Assembly (NCBI RefSeq): GCF_000972705.2
Contig: NZ_LATL02000178.1
Span: 5,980-69,979 of the forward strand
Length of the DNA: 64,000 nucleotides
DNA from: Limnoraphis robusta CS-951
GTDB taxonomy: Bacteria > Cyanobacteriota > Cyanobacteriia > Cyanobacteriales > Microcoleaceae
Direction: 5' to 3'
In this document: piece by piece, positions 8,473 to 18,334 of the stretch
Layout: each line of letters starts with the position of its first letter
Position numbering within the stretch: position 1 is the first letter of the stretch
Position numbers and translations under genes: made by a program
Notes under the pieces: generated by a model
The model's input: only the letters and a program-made list of their open reading frames with translations
Databases searched by the model: none
Told to the model about the DNA's origin: nothing

Positions 8473-8495
8473 GGGGAGATAGGGAGATAGGGAGA
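8473..8495. repeat. Short tandem repeat (GGGAGATA units)
   Basis: Nearly three head-to-tail copies of GGGAGATA lie just after the stop of the desaturase/dehydrogenase gene. Such 7-8 bp tandem repeats in intergenic DNA are typical of filamentous cyanobacteria. Confidence 0.7.
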
Positions 8496-8536
8496 CTGAT
8501 CACTGAAAAACTGTTACCTATTGCAAGATTGCCTGT

Positions 8537-11500
8537 TTATTTAATAGGAAGTGTAATCTCAAATTGAGTTCCGTGACCTAAAGTCGAATTAACAGAGATT
8601 AAACCTTTGTGTTTTTCGACGACAATTTGACGTGCGATCGCCAACCCTAATCCAGTACCTTTTCCGACGGCTTTCGTTGTAAACAAGTGATCAAATATTT
8701 TGGGTTTTACGGCTTCATTGATCCCATGCCCATTATCAGTAATGGTAATTTTAACATTTTCATTTTCGACTGATGTTTTAATAATAATTCGGTTAGGATT
8801 TGCTTGAATTTCAGCAAAACTTCGCCCAATATTCGACTCATCCAACGCATCAATCGCATTAGACAAAATATTCATAAACACCTGATTTAATTGCCCAGGA
8901 AAACACTCGACTTTCGGTAAGTTACCATAGTCTGTGACCACTTCCATTCCGGGACGTTTATCGTTAGCTTTGAGGCGATGCTTGAGAATTAAAAGTGTAC
9001 TATCGATCCCTTCGTGAATATTGAATGGCACTTTATAATCCTTATCAGCCCGAGAAAATGTTCTTAAACTGGTGCTAATATTTTTTAATCGGTCACAAGC
9101 GATCAACATTGAATCGAGCATCTTGGGTAAATCTTCTAAGCTATAATCTAAGTCAATTTTTTCGGCGTGTTCTTGGATTTCATCACTGGGATTTGGTAGA
9201 GATTTTTGATAGAGTTTCAAGTGTTCAACAAGAGCAGCAATAGTCGGTTGAGCCTGTTTGAGACTAGCAAAAATAAAGCCCAAAGGATTATTCATCTCAT
9301 GGGCAACACCCGCAACTAAATTGCCCAAGGCTGACATTTTCTCACTTTGAACAATTTGTAATTGAGCTTGTTGTAAATCCTGCAATGCTTTTTCTAATTC
9401 TTGGGATTTTTGTTGAACAGCCGCTTCTGCTTTTTTGCGATCATCAATGTCAGTACAAGTGCCAATCCATTCATAAATACTGCCATCTTCTGCCAGGAGT
9501 GGCACCCCTCGAACCGCAAAATAACGATAGTTTCCATCTGCACGTCGAATGCGATACTCCGTCTGATAAATACTTTTTGTTTCAATGGCATGAGTCCAGT
9601 CTTGAACGGTGTGTGAAATATCATCAGGATGAATGGCATTCAGCCATCCGGTTCCTTGGACTTCTTCTTCCGTTTGTCCTGTATATTCCATCCAGTGGAC
9701 TGTATTGGTGTTCTCTCCTGAAACATTAGCTAACCAAATCATTTGAGAGGTTGCAGTTGCTAGAAAACGATAGCGTTTTTCACTTTGTTCTAATGCCTGG
9801 GATTTTTCTTGGGCTTGAGTATATAAACGAGCATTTTCTAGAGAAATTGCAGCTTGGGCGCAAAGTATGTTGAGGATTTTAACGCGATCGCTCGTAAATG
9901 CACCTGTTGCTAAGTTGTTCTCTAGATACACCATACCGATCAGCTTGCCCTGATGCAAAATTGGGCTGCACAGAATACTCTTTAAGAGGTGCTTCTGAAT
10001 GTAAGCATCATTAATAAACTGCGGATCTATCCTGGCATCAAAGATCACAACGGGTTTCAGGCTGCGTTGAACCGTGTAAATTAAGCGAGTGGGTAACTCT
10101 TGGCTGTCTTCAACCGGATGAGGAAGCGATAAAACTGGACAACAATCAATGCCAGAGACAGCTTGAACCATCAAACCCTGTTCTTCTGATAAAATCAACA
10201 CAGCTTTATCGGCTCCGGCATTTTCGATCACCACTTGCAGCAGAGTAGAGAGCAGTTTGTCTAATTCGATCTCCCTCGAAAGGGTTTGGGAAGCTTTCAA
10301 AATAGCCGCTAGATCGAAGGAATCCGAGATGCTGCATGAAGAACTCGTCGCAATAGCTGTAAGCGATGCAGTGATGGTTTCTTTGATCGAAAAAGGGGAA
10401 TGACGCTGCTGCTTCAGGGGGGTGAGGAGTTGGGGATAACGTTGTTCTAAATCAATCACTTTGGCTTTCGCGCCCCAACGAGTATAACAATAATATGCTT
10501 CTTGGATATAAACTTGAGCGACCTTTTCTTTACCCCAGTCGAGGTAGAATTTAGCGGCGAGTTCATTCGCCAGCGCTTCTTCTTGGATAAAACCGTTTTC
10601 TTTGGCTCCAGAAATAGCGCGATCATAATATTCGATAGCTTCTGTTTTCTGACCCAAAACTCGATAACGTTCCGCTTCTACTAAATCAAATTTATGTTGA
10701 AAATTCATGGGCGCGTAAGTTGCCCAGTCTTTGAGTTTTTCTTGGTTATTCGCGATGCTTTCGTTCATCTGTTGCTGTTGCAGGCTTGAACAGTTTCCCA
10801 ACACCGCTAAATAGGCTAAAGACTCATAGAAATGAAAGATGGGTACATAGACAAAAGCAAGTAGAGCATCCAAATATTGTTTAGCTTTCTCTACCTGTTC
10901 TACGGCTCCTTCAAAGTCTGAAAACAGATAGGAAACAACCAATTTATTAATCCAGAACAATCCTAATCCCGTGCGATCGCCCGATGTTTCATGTAAAGGA
11001 AGTTGATGCTGTTCATTGTAAGCAGTACCGCTCAACAGCAGTACGTTATCTCTCTCTCCCATTAAATTGAGCAGAATTTGTTGAGTCAACTGAGAATAAG
11101 TCAGAGTTACAGTTTGTCGAAGCTGATTGAGCGCTTCACAATATCGGCTAATTTCCGATTCCAGTTGTGGTAAATTTTCGCCCGAAAAATAGGCGTTTAA
11201 ACTGTAGATCCACGCGGAATAACCCGCAAAAGCTAAATCCCCTAAGTCTAAACAAGTACAATAGGCATTTTGTAAGGGATTTAAGGTTTCGCGCAGGTGT
11301 ATTTTCCAATGGCGGGTGTATACATAAACGAGTAATAATGTTTTCCCTTTTAATTCTGAATTTGGATAATGTGATAGCAGATCAAGGGCTAACTGACCGA
11401 ATTCATACCCTAATTCAACATTTCTAATTACACCACACATCAATATCCCATAAGAAGCATAAGCAAAGGGGGAAGTTGACTCATTACCATAAACAACAGA

Positions 11501-14335
11501 TAAATAAACCTTTTTTAAAACCACCAGTAAATACAATTGCGGTTCTGATAAATAAGCGACGGGTGCGGCAGATGTCAAAATGCGAGCGGCTGCTAAAATA
11601 TTCACATCCGTTGCTTGGGGTAAATTTAGTAATTCGTTCGGTGAGCGTCCAGCGATCGCATCTGAGACGGTTTTAAAGGCTGTTTCTACATCTTCAGGAC
11701 TGGGTGTTGCAGGCAGTTCTACGCCTAATTGTTGTAAGATAGCGAGTGCTGTGGCGATCGCTTCTGTGAACTGACCCTGAGCCGTTAAAGCCTCAATTTT
11801 CACCTGATAAACCCTGACTTGATCGAATGGGGTTTTCGCATGGTTGAGGATCTTATTTCCCAACGTCTCCATCTGCTCTAAATCACCGCCCAAATAAGCC
11901 GCTTCCGTGGCGATTTGATGCAGTGTTAGAGTCAATTCATACTGAGTTTGCCAACAGTTTTCAGCTAGTAAATTAATACCCAGTTTAGCATATTTCAGGG
12001 CAGCGAGATATGCAGTAGCCGCTTTTGCCTTGCGACTTGCCATCAAGTTAAACTGTGCTAGTTCCTGACGTTCGGTCAATTGGGTAATTAATTCAACGGC
12101 TATATTCAGTTGACTAACGATTTCAAAAATGCGGTCTTCGAGGTGAGTTTCTGGTATGTTATTCCGAAGTAATTGTCCAATCTTCAGGTGAACGGGTTGT
12201 TTCTCATCGCTGGGAATCAAAGAATACGCAGCTTGTTGAACGCGATCATGAAGGAATTTATAACTAACAATCTGTGAATGTTCTTGAGAAACCGCTTGAT
12301 TGACTTCCCCAACATAAAACTTATAAACTTCACTTTGGGGCAAAATTAACCCTTCTTGCAAGGCTTTCCATAAACTTGCGGCGGTTTCTATTTCTGAGTG
12401 TTCTGAAACAATGGCTAAGGTTGCTAAATCAAATTGATTTCCAATACAAGCCGCTAACTTGAGTACATTTTGGGTTACTTCTGGCAACTTCTGCAACTGC
12501 AACGCCATAAATTCAACGACATCATCTGTCAGTGCTTGTTGATTGATCTGGGGAAGATCACATTGCCAACATCCCTCTACTAAATTGAACTTGATTAGCC
12601 CATCTTGATGTAATGCTTTCAGAAATTGCGTGGCAAAAAATGGATTTCCTTGAGTTTTTTTATAAACCAATTCAGAAAGCGGCAATGCAAATTTTTCTGT
12701 ACATTTCAGGGTATCAGCTACTAACTGATTGATTTGCCTTTGACTTAAGGGTTTTAACGTAATGGTATGAATGGCGGCAGTTTTTTCGATTTCACTTAAA
12801 GTTAACATTAACGGATGGGCTGGATTCACTTCGTTATCCCGATAGGCCCCTATTAAAAAAAGATGTCCGGTATCAGCCATTAATAACTGCATTAACTTCA
12901 GCGAGGCTGAATCAGCCCATTGCAAATCATCTAAAAATATCACTAATGGATGTTCAGCCGTCGTAAAAACTTGAGTAAATTTTTGAAATAATAAATTAAA
13001 TCGATTTTGTGCTGCCGTTCCTGATAATTCTATAGCGGGCGGTTGTTCACCCATAATTCTTTCTAATTCGGGGATGACTTCAATAATCACTTGTCCATTT
13101 TCCCCAATGGCTTCTAATATTTTGCTTTTCCATTGCTGGATTTTAGTCTCGCTTTCTGTTAATAATTGCTCGATTAAATCTCGAAAGGCTTGCACAAATG
13201 CACTGAAGGGAATATTTCGTTGAAATTGGTCATATTTTCCTTTGATAAAATAACCCAGTTTCCTGACAATCGGTTTATGAACTTCGTTGACTACGGCTGT
13301 TTTTCCAATCCCAGAAAAACCAGCGACTAGCATGAGTTCTCCTCTTCCTTCTGGGGGATTACTGACTCTTTCAAAGGCTTGCAGGAGGGTTTTTACTGAG
13401 GTTTCTCGTCCATAGAGTTTGTCGGGGATGATCAAGCGATCGCACAGATCCCGTCGCCCGATTTCAAAAGATTCAATCTCACCCGTTTTTTGAAGTTCAG
13501 TTAAACATTTTTCTAAATCATATTTCAGTCCCAATGCACTTTGATAGCGATCTTCGGCATTTTTTGCCATCAATTTTTCGATGATTTCTGATAAGACAGA
13601 TGGAATTTTTGAATTAATTTCATGGACTAAGGGTGATGCTTTGGCAATATGATAATGTACTAACTCCATCGGATCACTAGATTGAAAAGGCAATTCTCTT
13701 ATGAGTAATTCATAAAACGTTACACCTAAAGAATAAAAATCGCTGCGGTAGTCAATTCCCCGGTTCATTCTGCCAGTTTGTTCGGGGGAAAGATAGGCTA
13801 AAGTCCCTTCTAGGACGTTAGGATTTTCGATTTCTGGGGTTTCTTTGGGTAGCAGCGAGGAAATACTGAAATCTATCAGCTTGACTTCTAGGGTTTCGGC
13901 TTGAATGAGAATATTGGCAGGTTTAATATCTTTATGAATCACCCCATATTGATGCAACTGCTGTAGGGTATCTGCGAGTTGAATAGCAATCAAGAGAAAT
14001 TGCTCTAATGTCAGTGGTTTTTCCAGGGTAAATCGCTCCAAAGAAATGCCACCAAAATCTTCCATCACCAAAGCATAGCCATTTTGGTAGGGTTCTAAGT
14101 TGTAGGGTTTGATAATACCTGGAATCTCTAAATTTTTGGCAATGGTATACTGATTCCGAAATTGCACCAGTTCACTAAAAGTGGGATATTGCCGTTTTAG
14201 AAGCTTAATGACTACAGGGAATTTGTCATCAATACGGACGGCTCGATAAACTAATGTTCGACTCCCTAAATAAACGGTTTCGGTAATTTCATAGTTAGGA
14301 ATATTAACAGTTGTTTGAGAGTTGGAGTTATTCAT
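8537..14335 (-). CDS. Ser/Thr kinase - AAA ATPase - GAF - PAS - histidine kinase
   Basis: A 1932-residue signalling giant of the type abundant in filamentous cyanobacteria. Its domains in order are a Ser/Thr protein kinase at about 15-275 (catalytic HKDIKPAN at 134-141; the DFG position reads DFS at 155-157) and an AAA-like ATPase beginning with Walker A GFSGIGKT (339-346), with LVIFLDDLQWAD as a Walker B-like segment. A long helical repeat region of about 600-1300 follows. The rest is GAF (about 1345-1505), PAS (about 1520-1640) and a histidine kinase (His-box AHEMNNP near 1675; ATPase motifs TDNGHGI and KGTGLGLAI to the C-terminus). It is probably cytoplasmic, with no membrane span seen. 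The ligand is unknown. An internally deleted paralogue lies immediately upstream. Confidence 0.93.
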   Translation of the reverse strand: MNNSNSQTTVNIPNYEITETVYLGSRTLVYRAVRIDDKFPVVIKLLKRQYPTFSELVQFRNQYTIAKNLEIPGIIKPYNLEPYQNGYALVMEDFGGISLERFTLEKPLTLEQFLLIAIQLADTLQQLHQYGVIHKDIKPANILIQAETLEVKLIDFSISSLLPKETPEIENPNVLEGTLAYLSPEQTGRMNRGIDYRSDFYSLGVTFYELLIRELPFQSSDPMELVHYHIAKASPLVHEINSKIPSVLSEIIEKLMAKNAEDRYQSALGLKYDLEKCLTELQKTGEIESFEIGRRDLCDRLIIPDKLYGRETSVKTLLQAFERVSNPPEGRGELMLVAGFSGIGKTAVVNEVHKPIVRKLGYFIKGKYDQFQRNIPFSAFVQAFRDLIEQLLTESETKIQQWKSKILEAIGENGQVIIEVIPELERIMGEQPPAIELSGTAAQNRFNLLFQKFTQVFTTAEHPLVIFLDDLQWADSASLKLMQLLMADTGHLFLIGAYRDNEVNPAHPLMLTLSEIEKTAAIHTITLKPLSQRQINQLVADTLKCTEKFALPLSELVYKKTQGNPFFATQFLKALHQDGLIKFNLVEGCWQCDLPQINQQALTDDVVEFMALQLQKLPEVTQNVLKLAACIGNQFDLATLAIVSEHSEIETAASLWKALQEGLILPQSEVYKFYVGEVNQAVSQEHSQIVSYKFLHDRVQQAAYSLIPSDEKQPVHLKIGQLLRNNIPETHLEDRIFEIVSQLNIAVELITQLTERQELAQFNLMASRKAKAATAYLAALKYAKLGINLLAENCWQTQYELTLTLHQIATEAAYLGGDLEQMETLGNKILNHAKTPFDQVRVYQVKIEALTAQGQFTEAIATALAILQQLGVELPATPSPEDVETAFKTVSDAIAGRSPNELLNLPQATDVNILAAARILTSAAPVAYLSEPQLYLLVVLKKVYLSVVYGNESTSPFAYASYGILMCGVIRNVELGYEFGQLALDLLSHYPNSELKGKTLLLVYVYTRHWKIHLRETLNPLQNAYCTCLDLGDLAFAGYSAWIYSLNAYFSGENLPQLESEISRYCEALNQLRQTVTLTYSQLTQQILLNLMGERDNVLLLSGTAYNEQHQLPLHETSGDRTGLGLFWINKLVVSYLFSDFEGAVEQVEKAKQYLDALLAFVYVPIFHFYESLAYLAVLGNCSSLQQQQMNESIANNQEKLKDWATYAPMNFQHKFDLVEAERYRVLGQKTEAIEYYDRAISGAKENGFIQEEALANELAAKFYLDWGKEKVAQVYIQEAYYCYTRWGAKAKVIDLEQRYPQLLTPLKQQRHSPFSIKETITASLTAIATSSSCSISDSFDLAAILKASQTLSREIELDKLLSTLLQVVIENAGADKAVLILSEEQGLMVQAVSGIDCCPVLSLPHPVEDSQELPTRLIYTVQRSLKPVVIFDARIDPQFINDAYIQKHLLKSILCSPILHQGKLIGMVYLENNLATGAFTSDRVKILNILCAQAAISLENARLYTQAQEKSQALEQSEKRYRFLATATSQMIWLANVSGENTNTVHWMEYTGQTEEEVQGTGWLNAIHPDDISHTVQDWTHAIETKSIYQTEYRIRRADGNYRYFAVRGVPLLAEDGSIYEWIGTCTDIDDRKKAEAAVQQKSQELEKALQDLQQAQLQIVQSEKMSALGNLVAGVAHEMNNPLGFIFASLKQAQPTIAALVEHLKLYQKSLPNPSDEIQEHAEKIDLDYSLEDLPKMLDSMLIACDRLKNISTSLRTFSRADKDYKVPFNIHEGIDSTLLILKHRLKANDKRPGMEVVTDYGNLPKVECFPGQLNQVFMNILSNAIDALDESNIGRSFAEIQANPNRIIIKTSVENENVKITITDNGHGINEAVKPKIFDHLFTTKAVGKGTGLGLAIARQIVVEKHKGLISVNSTLGHGTQFEITLPIK

Positions 14336-14428
14336 AGTCAGAGTTGATTGAGAGTTGAGCAGGAAGTCTGTTGTTTTAATGATTTGAATTTTACCAATAA
14401 ATTAACTTTTTATTTCGGCTTTACTAGG

Positions 14429-15211
14429 TCAAGTGATCACAAATTCTGTTCCTTCTCCCAGTCTAGAGTTGACGTGAATCGTTCCCCGATTCTTTTCAAC
14501 TACAATTTGACCTGGGATTGCTAACCCTAACCCTGTTTCTTGTACTAGGGGTTTCGTTGTCAATAAAAATGTATCGGCTATTAAGATGATCAAGCGATCG
14601 CACAAATCCCGTCGCCCAATTTCAAAGTCTTCTATCTCACCCGTTTCTTGAAAATGCACCAACTCCATCGGATCATTGAATTGAAAAGGCAATTCCCCGG
14701 TGAGTAATTCGTAAAACGTCACACCTAAAGAATAAAAATCACGTTGAGTTTCGGGTTGAATCAAAATATTGGCAGGTTTAATATCTTTATGAATCACCCG
14801 ACAACGATGCAGCCCGGAGAGCGTTTCTGTCAGTTGCAGCCCAATGTTAAGAAAATCGACAATCGATAGGGGGGTTAAGTGATGATCAGGATTTGCTGTT
14901 GTTGGTTTGAGGTAATCTGCCAGGGAAATACCGCCCACATCTTCCATAATTAGGGTATAGCTCTGACGATACCGCTCTAACGCTAAGGGTTTAACCACAG
15001 TGGGTAGCGCCAGATTTTGAGCAATCACGTACTGGTTGCGAAATCGGACTAATTCTGCAAAGCTTGGGTATTCCTCTGGCAGCAGTTTGAGGACGACGGG
15101 ATACTGATCGGTTTCACGAATCCCTCGATAGACCAGGGTACCTGACCCAGCATAGAGCTGATTGATAATCCGATAGCCTGGTAAATCGATATTAACGGTA
15201 TTCATGCTCAA
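14429..15211 (-). pseudogene. Collapsed paralogue of the adjacent kinase-ATPase-histidine kinase
   Basis: This 260-residue open frame aligns piecewise with the 1932-residue neighbour but lacks most of it. The kinase N-lobe and HKDIKPANILIQ are kept. Then about 45 residues including the DFS activation-loop start are missing (the joint reads PETQ-RDFYSLGV). About 55 residues are lost before QETGEIEDFEIGRRDLCDR. A deletion of about 1550 residues then joins RLII to the last ATPase motif (TGLGLAI...VEKNRGTIHVNS). The product can be neither a kinase nor an ATPase. The reading frame survived all three deletions, so the product may still be translated. It is most likely a decayed tandem duplicate. 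Confidence 0.8.
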
Positions 15212-15394
15212 CCCCTCCGATCAACCTGCGAAAAATCTTTCTTTTAAGCCCAAAAATTTTCCCTCGTTGCGATACTGTACAACGAATCTGCTCTGACTTC
15301 CATTATACAAAGGTTTCCAGTTGCATTGATTTTTGAGCTTTTAACTGAACAATTTGAGGGTTTTTTTTTAAGTAAAGACGATAAAATAACAAAT

Positions 15395-15429
15395 AAGCCA
15401 ATTAGTGATCAGTGAATCCTAATTGGCTT
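15395..15429 (-). terminator. Intrinsic terminator of the VOC/glyoxalase-like gene
   Basis: An 11-bp perfect stem AAGCCAATTAG / CTAATTGGCTT surrounds a 13-base loop. It lies 34 bp past the stop of the minus-strand gene at 15463, and on that strand is followed by a T-rich tail (TTATTTGTTATTTT). Confidence 0.75.
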
Positions 15430-15462
15430 TCTCTATTTCTGATTGTGTATTAAATTTTTGTT

Positions 15463-16056
15463 CTAATTCTTGACTTCTGACATTTCTACAACACGTCCGT
15501 CTAAATCTTTGACTAGAAAATTAAGGGGTTTTTCACTGCGAATTTTAAATTTTACGCCGCGTGTTTGTACTCGCATTAAGATTTGTTCTAAACAGTCGTG
15601 ATCGAAACAAACATGACGATGACGGTTTTTCGGGCCATAGCTTGCACCACTAATGATGTGTAACTGAGTATTTTTCATTAATTGATACCATAAACCCTCA
15701 GAACTACCCAACTCAGAAGAGGTCCTCGAAGGAGTGGCGAGGCTTGTAGACATATAGAGGGGATCAATTCCTGTTGCTCCTAGTGTTTGCTCATAGTTGT
15801 AATAATAGTGCAGGGGAACATCTGCAACGGGCATATCGAGCAAGCCTTCGTAAAACTGTCGGGCAACGTTAAGATCGCTCACCATAATGGTATGTACTTT
15901 CGGCGCACTGGTGAGAAACATCCACATAGCCCCAGCATAGGCGGCAAGCAGCATCACCATTACACCTTGAGTCGAGAAGATACTGTCAAGTGCAGGGAAA
16001 AAGGCACTCAAGGGGAAATGGGGCAGGGAAAAATCAATCAGACGAATGGCTAGCAT
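15463..16056 (-). CDS. Glyoxalase/VOC-like protein with N-terminal hydrophobic segment
   Basis: A 197-residue protein. A hydrophobic N-terminus (residues about 5-50, including MVMLLAAYAGAMWMFLTS) precedes a VOC/glyoxalase-like fold. That fold starts at VHTIMVSDLNVARQFYEGLLDMPV and contains RHRHVCFDHDCLEQILMRV and the C-terminal strand FLVKDLDGRVVEMSE. VOC proteins bind metals and act as lyases, dioxygenases or resistance proteins; which applies here is not evident. The N-terminal segment may be a membrane anchor. The gene is monocistronic and has its own terminator. Confidence 0.7.
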   Translation of the reverse strand: MLAIRLIDFSLPHFPLSAFFPALDSIFSTQGVMVMLLAAYAGAMWMFLTSAPKVHTIMVSDLNVARQFYEGLLDMPVADVPLHYYYNYEQTLGATGIDPLYMSTSLATPSRTSSELGSSEGLWYQLMKNTQLHIISGASYGPKNRHRHVCFDHDCLEQILMRVQTRGVKFKIRSEKPLNFLVKDLDGRVVEMSEVKN

Positions 16057-16342
16057 GAATGATATAAATGTAAACTAGACTTAACAGTGGGGTTGGCAGA
16101 GAGAGTAACGCCCAAATGTCTGGCTAATTCTAATGTTAACAAAAAGTTATCCAAACACGTCGGGTTTGGGGAGCCATACAACGAAGTTCTCGCCTATCGA
16201 GGATCTTGGTAACTTAAAAAATTACTAGACCCCAGAGAGGGAGGGTCATATCAATAGTAGCCATGACTGAACTGATCGTTTCCTTTATTATAGCGCTACT
16301 GTGACAAACAAATTGGGGATAAAGTCGTTGATTCCCACTGAG

Positions 16343-17341
16343 TTAATCTTTGTGAGCAATCACATAATAACGCCAAGGTGCGGGATAACCTTCTATCGTT
16401 AATGAAGGATTTTCTGGATCTAGAAATTCCGATAAACTCTCAATATTTGCCCAACTTGTGCGGCGTTGTTCTTGAGTTGAAAGCGGTTCAGCAAAAAAAC
16501 AATTGACGTTCGTAAAACCTGCCCGATTGATCCAATTTTCGAGTGCTAATTGAGTGGGCAAAAACCAAATTCCTCGCGCCTGTGCATAACGTTTTTCAGG
16601 GGTGAGTGCAACAGGTAAATCTCCCGGTATTCCCTGACAGTCAATAATAATTTCTCCCGTTTTTTTCAGAGATTTATGCAGTTTTCGCAGTAAACCCACA
16701 GGATCAGTATGATGATACAAAATCCCTAAACAGAAAATTGTATCAAAAAAATCAGGATAAAGGTCAATATGTTCGACACCTAAAAGTTCAAAATGAAGCA
16801 TTTCCTGTTGAACAATATTCTGAAATAATTGAAAATTCCAGAAATGTTTAGCATAGGGTTCAAACCCAACTACACAAGCTGGGTTTTGATGCGCCATTCT
16901 CAACATAAAATAACCATTATGACAGCCAATATCAGCGATTTTTTTATCTGTTAAAGGTAGAATATGGGGTAAAATTCGCTGCCATTTCCAATCCGAACGC
17001 CATTCGGCATCAATCAAAGTTCCAAACAGTTCAAACGGCCCTTTTTTCCAGGGACAGAACGTTTTGATGGTTTGATAAAATCGTTGCTGTTCTTCGGGAG
17101 AGAGTTCATCCGCTTCACCAATTTTCACCACCGAATCTGCAAAGTTAAACTTATTGGTTTGAATATCTCTAACCGCTTTAACCGCTTGATAATAGGGCTG
17201 ATTTTTAGCCTCAAATCGTTGTATTTGTCGTTTTTGACGAATGTCTAAAATTGTTTCCCGTTCAATCAGATCACTGTATTCTTCAAGATAGTCAGGCGCA
17301 ACATAGCCAATATTTTCATCTAACATTTTAGATCGATACAT
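16343..17341 (-). CDS. cmoB: tRNA U34 carboxymethyltransferase CmoB
   Basis: A 332-residue protein close to the size of E. coli CmoB (323 aa). CmoB moves the carboxymethyl group from carboxy-SAM to 5-hydroxyuridine-34, giving cmo5U in tRNAs. Visible features are a helical N-terminus followed by GPFELFGTLIDAEWRSDWKW, a class I SAM fold with IADIGCHNGYFMLRM (glycine loop) and FCLGILYHHTDPVGLLRKL, all typical of CmoB. It is the last gene of a leftward set with trhP-like, trmN6-like and cmoA genes, and is separated from cmoA by about 230 bp. CmoA/CmoB are mainly known from Gammaproteobacteria, so transfer is suspected. Confidence 0.92.
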   Translation of the reverse strand: MYRSKMLDENIGYVAPDYLEEYSDLIERETILDIRQKRQIQRFEAKNQPYYQAVKAVRDIQTNKFNFADSVVKIGEADELSPEEQQRFYQTIKTFCPWKKGPFELFGTLIDAEWRSDWKWQRILPHILPLTDKKIADIGCHNGYFMLRMAHQNPACVVGFEPYAKHFWNFQLFQNIVQQEMLHFELLGVEHIDLYPDFFDTIFCLGILYHHTDPVGLLRKLHKSLKKTGEIIIDCQGIPGDLPVALTPEKRYAQARGIWFLPTQLALENWINRAGFTNVNCFFAEPLSTQEQRRTSWANIESLSEFLDPENPSLTIEGYPAPWRYYVIAHKD

Positions 17342-17569
17342 TTACAGATTCATCTATCTTAGAGTAGCTTAAGTTGACATTTATAGCAATCAGCAGGGAG
17401 CCTGTTTACAACTTCTTTGTGTTCTTGGTGTCTTGGTGGTTAAATTAGCCTGGCTGCTATCCAACTCAACAAAATTAATCAAAAAGTGAATCCTGTAGAC
17501 AGAATTGAGAAAAATAACGAGTTTACCCCTGAGTATGAGAAATTAAGATGTTTTAGGTTAACGCAGAAA

Positions 17570-18331
17570 CTAAGCCGATTTTAAAGCCACAAATGAAATA
17601 AAGTTATGCAGTTTAATAATAGAGTCAACCTGTTCAAAACCACTTTCCTGTAACATGGCAATTTGTTCATTTTCAGTTAACGGAATTAAGACGTTTTCGA
17701 GTGCTTCTTTCTTGCGTTCAATTTCATTTTTGGCGTAACCATTACGAGTTTTAAAGGCTTCATAGTGTCGGGTAATTGTTTCTTGAAATAGGGGAGAAGC
17801 TGATCGAATTTTTTCACTGAGAAAGAACAAGCCACCCGGAACTAAACCTTCATAGATTTTTCGCAGTAACTTTTGACGTTGATGTAGGGGTAAAAACTGT
17901 AATGTATAGTTCATTACCACAACACTACTTTGATGAAATGAACAGTTTTCGGCTTGATTACAAATTAGTTCAATTTGATGAATTTTAGAGATTTCAGCTA
18001 ACTTTGCTGAGGCTTTTTCTAACATCGCTTGAGAACTATCTATCCCCACTAAGGTTGCAGGTTGCTTCAGAAAACGTCCGAGTAATTCTAAAAAAGTTCC
18101 TGTTGAACAACCAATATCAATCACTTTTGTTCCCTCTTGATAATAGGCTAAACTCCAATGCGCCGCACAAGCAACCACCTCTCGATACAGAGGAACGGAA
18201 CGAGACACCATATCATCAAAAACCCGCACCACTTCTTCATTAAATACAAAAGGTTTGGGCCAGGTTCCTTTCTCAAAAAGTTCGTCTTTTTCGGAACTAA
18301 AATAGAGTTCAGTATTGAATAAATCGCTCAT
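17570..18331 (-). CDS. cmoA: Carboxy-SAM synthase CmoA
   Basis: A 253-residue SAM-fold enzyme (E. coli CmoA is 247 aa) that converts SAM and prephenate to carboxy-SAM, the donor used by CmoB. Characteristic segments are FNEEVVRVFDDMVSRSVPLY, the nucleotide loop VIDIGCSTGTFLELLG, VVVMNYTLQFLPL, GGLFFLSEKIRS and the C-terminal FEQVDSIIKLHNFISFVALK. These match the CmoA pattern almost position for position. It lies 3 bp downstream of the trmN6-like gene, which implies co-transcription and probably translational coupling. Confidence 0.93.
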   Translation of the reverse strand: MSDLFNTELYFSSEKDELFEKGTWPKPFVFNEEVVRVFDDMVSRSVPLYREVVACAAHWSLAYYQEGTKVIDIGCSTGTFLELLGRFLKQPATLVGIDSSQAMLEKASAKLAEISKIHQIELICNQAENCSFHQSSVVVMNYTLQFLPLHQRQKLLRKIYEGLVPGGLFFLSEKIRSASPLFQETITRHYEAFKTRNGYAKNEIERKKEALENVLIPLTENEQIAMLQESGFEQVDSIIKLHNFISFVALKSA

Positions 18332-18334
18332 TTT

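Noticed and set aside
17413..17440. A T/G-rich stretch (TTCTTTGTGTTCTTGGTGTC and following) between cmoA and cmoB
   Set aside because: It resembles a common low-complexity intergenic repeat in cyanobacteria; no role could be supported, although it may have spread apart the cmoA-cmoB pair.
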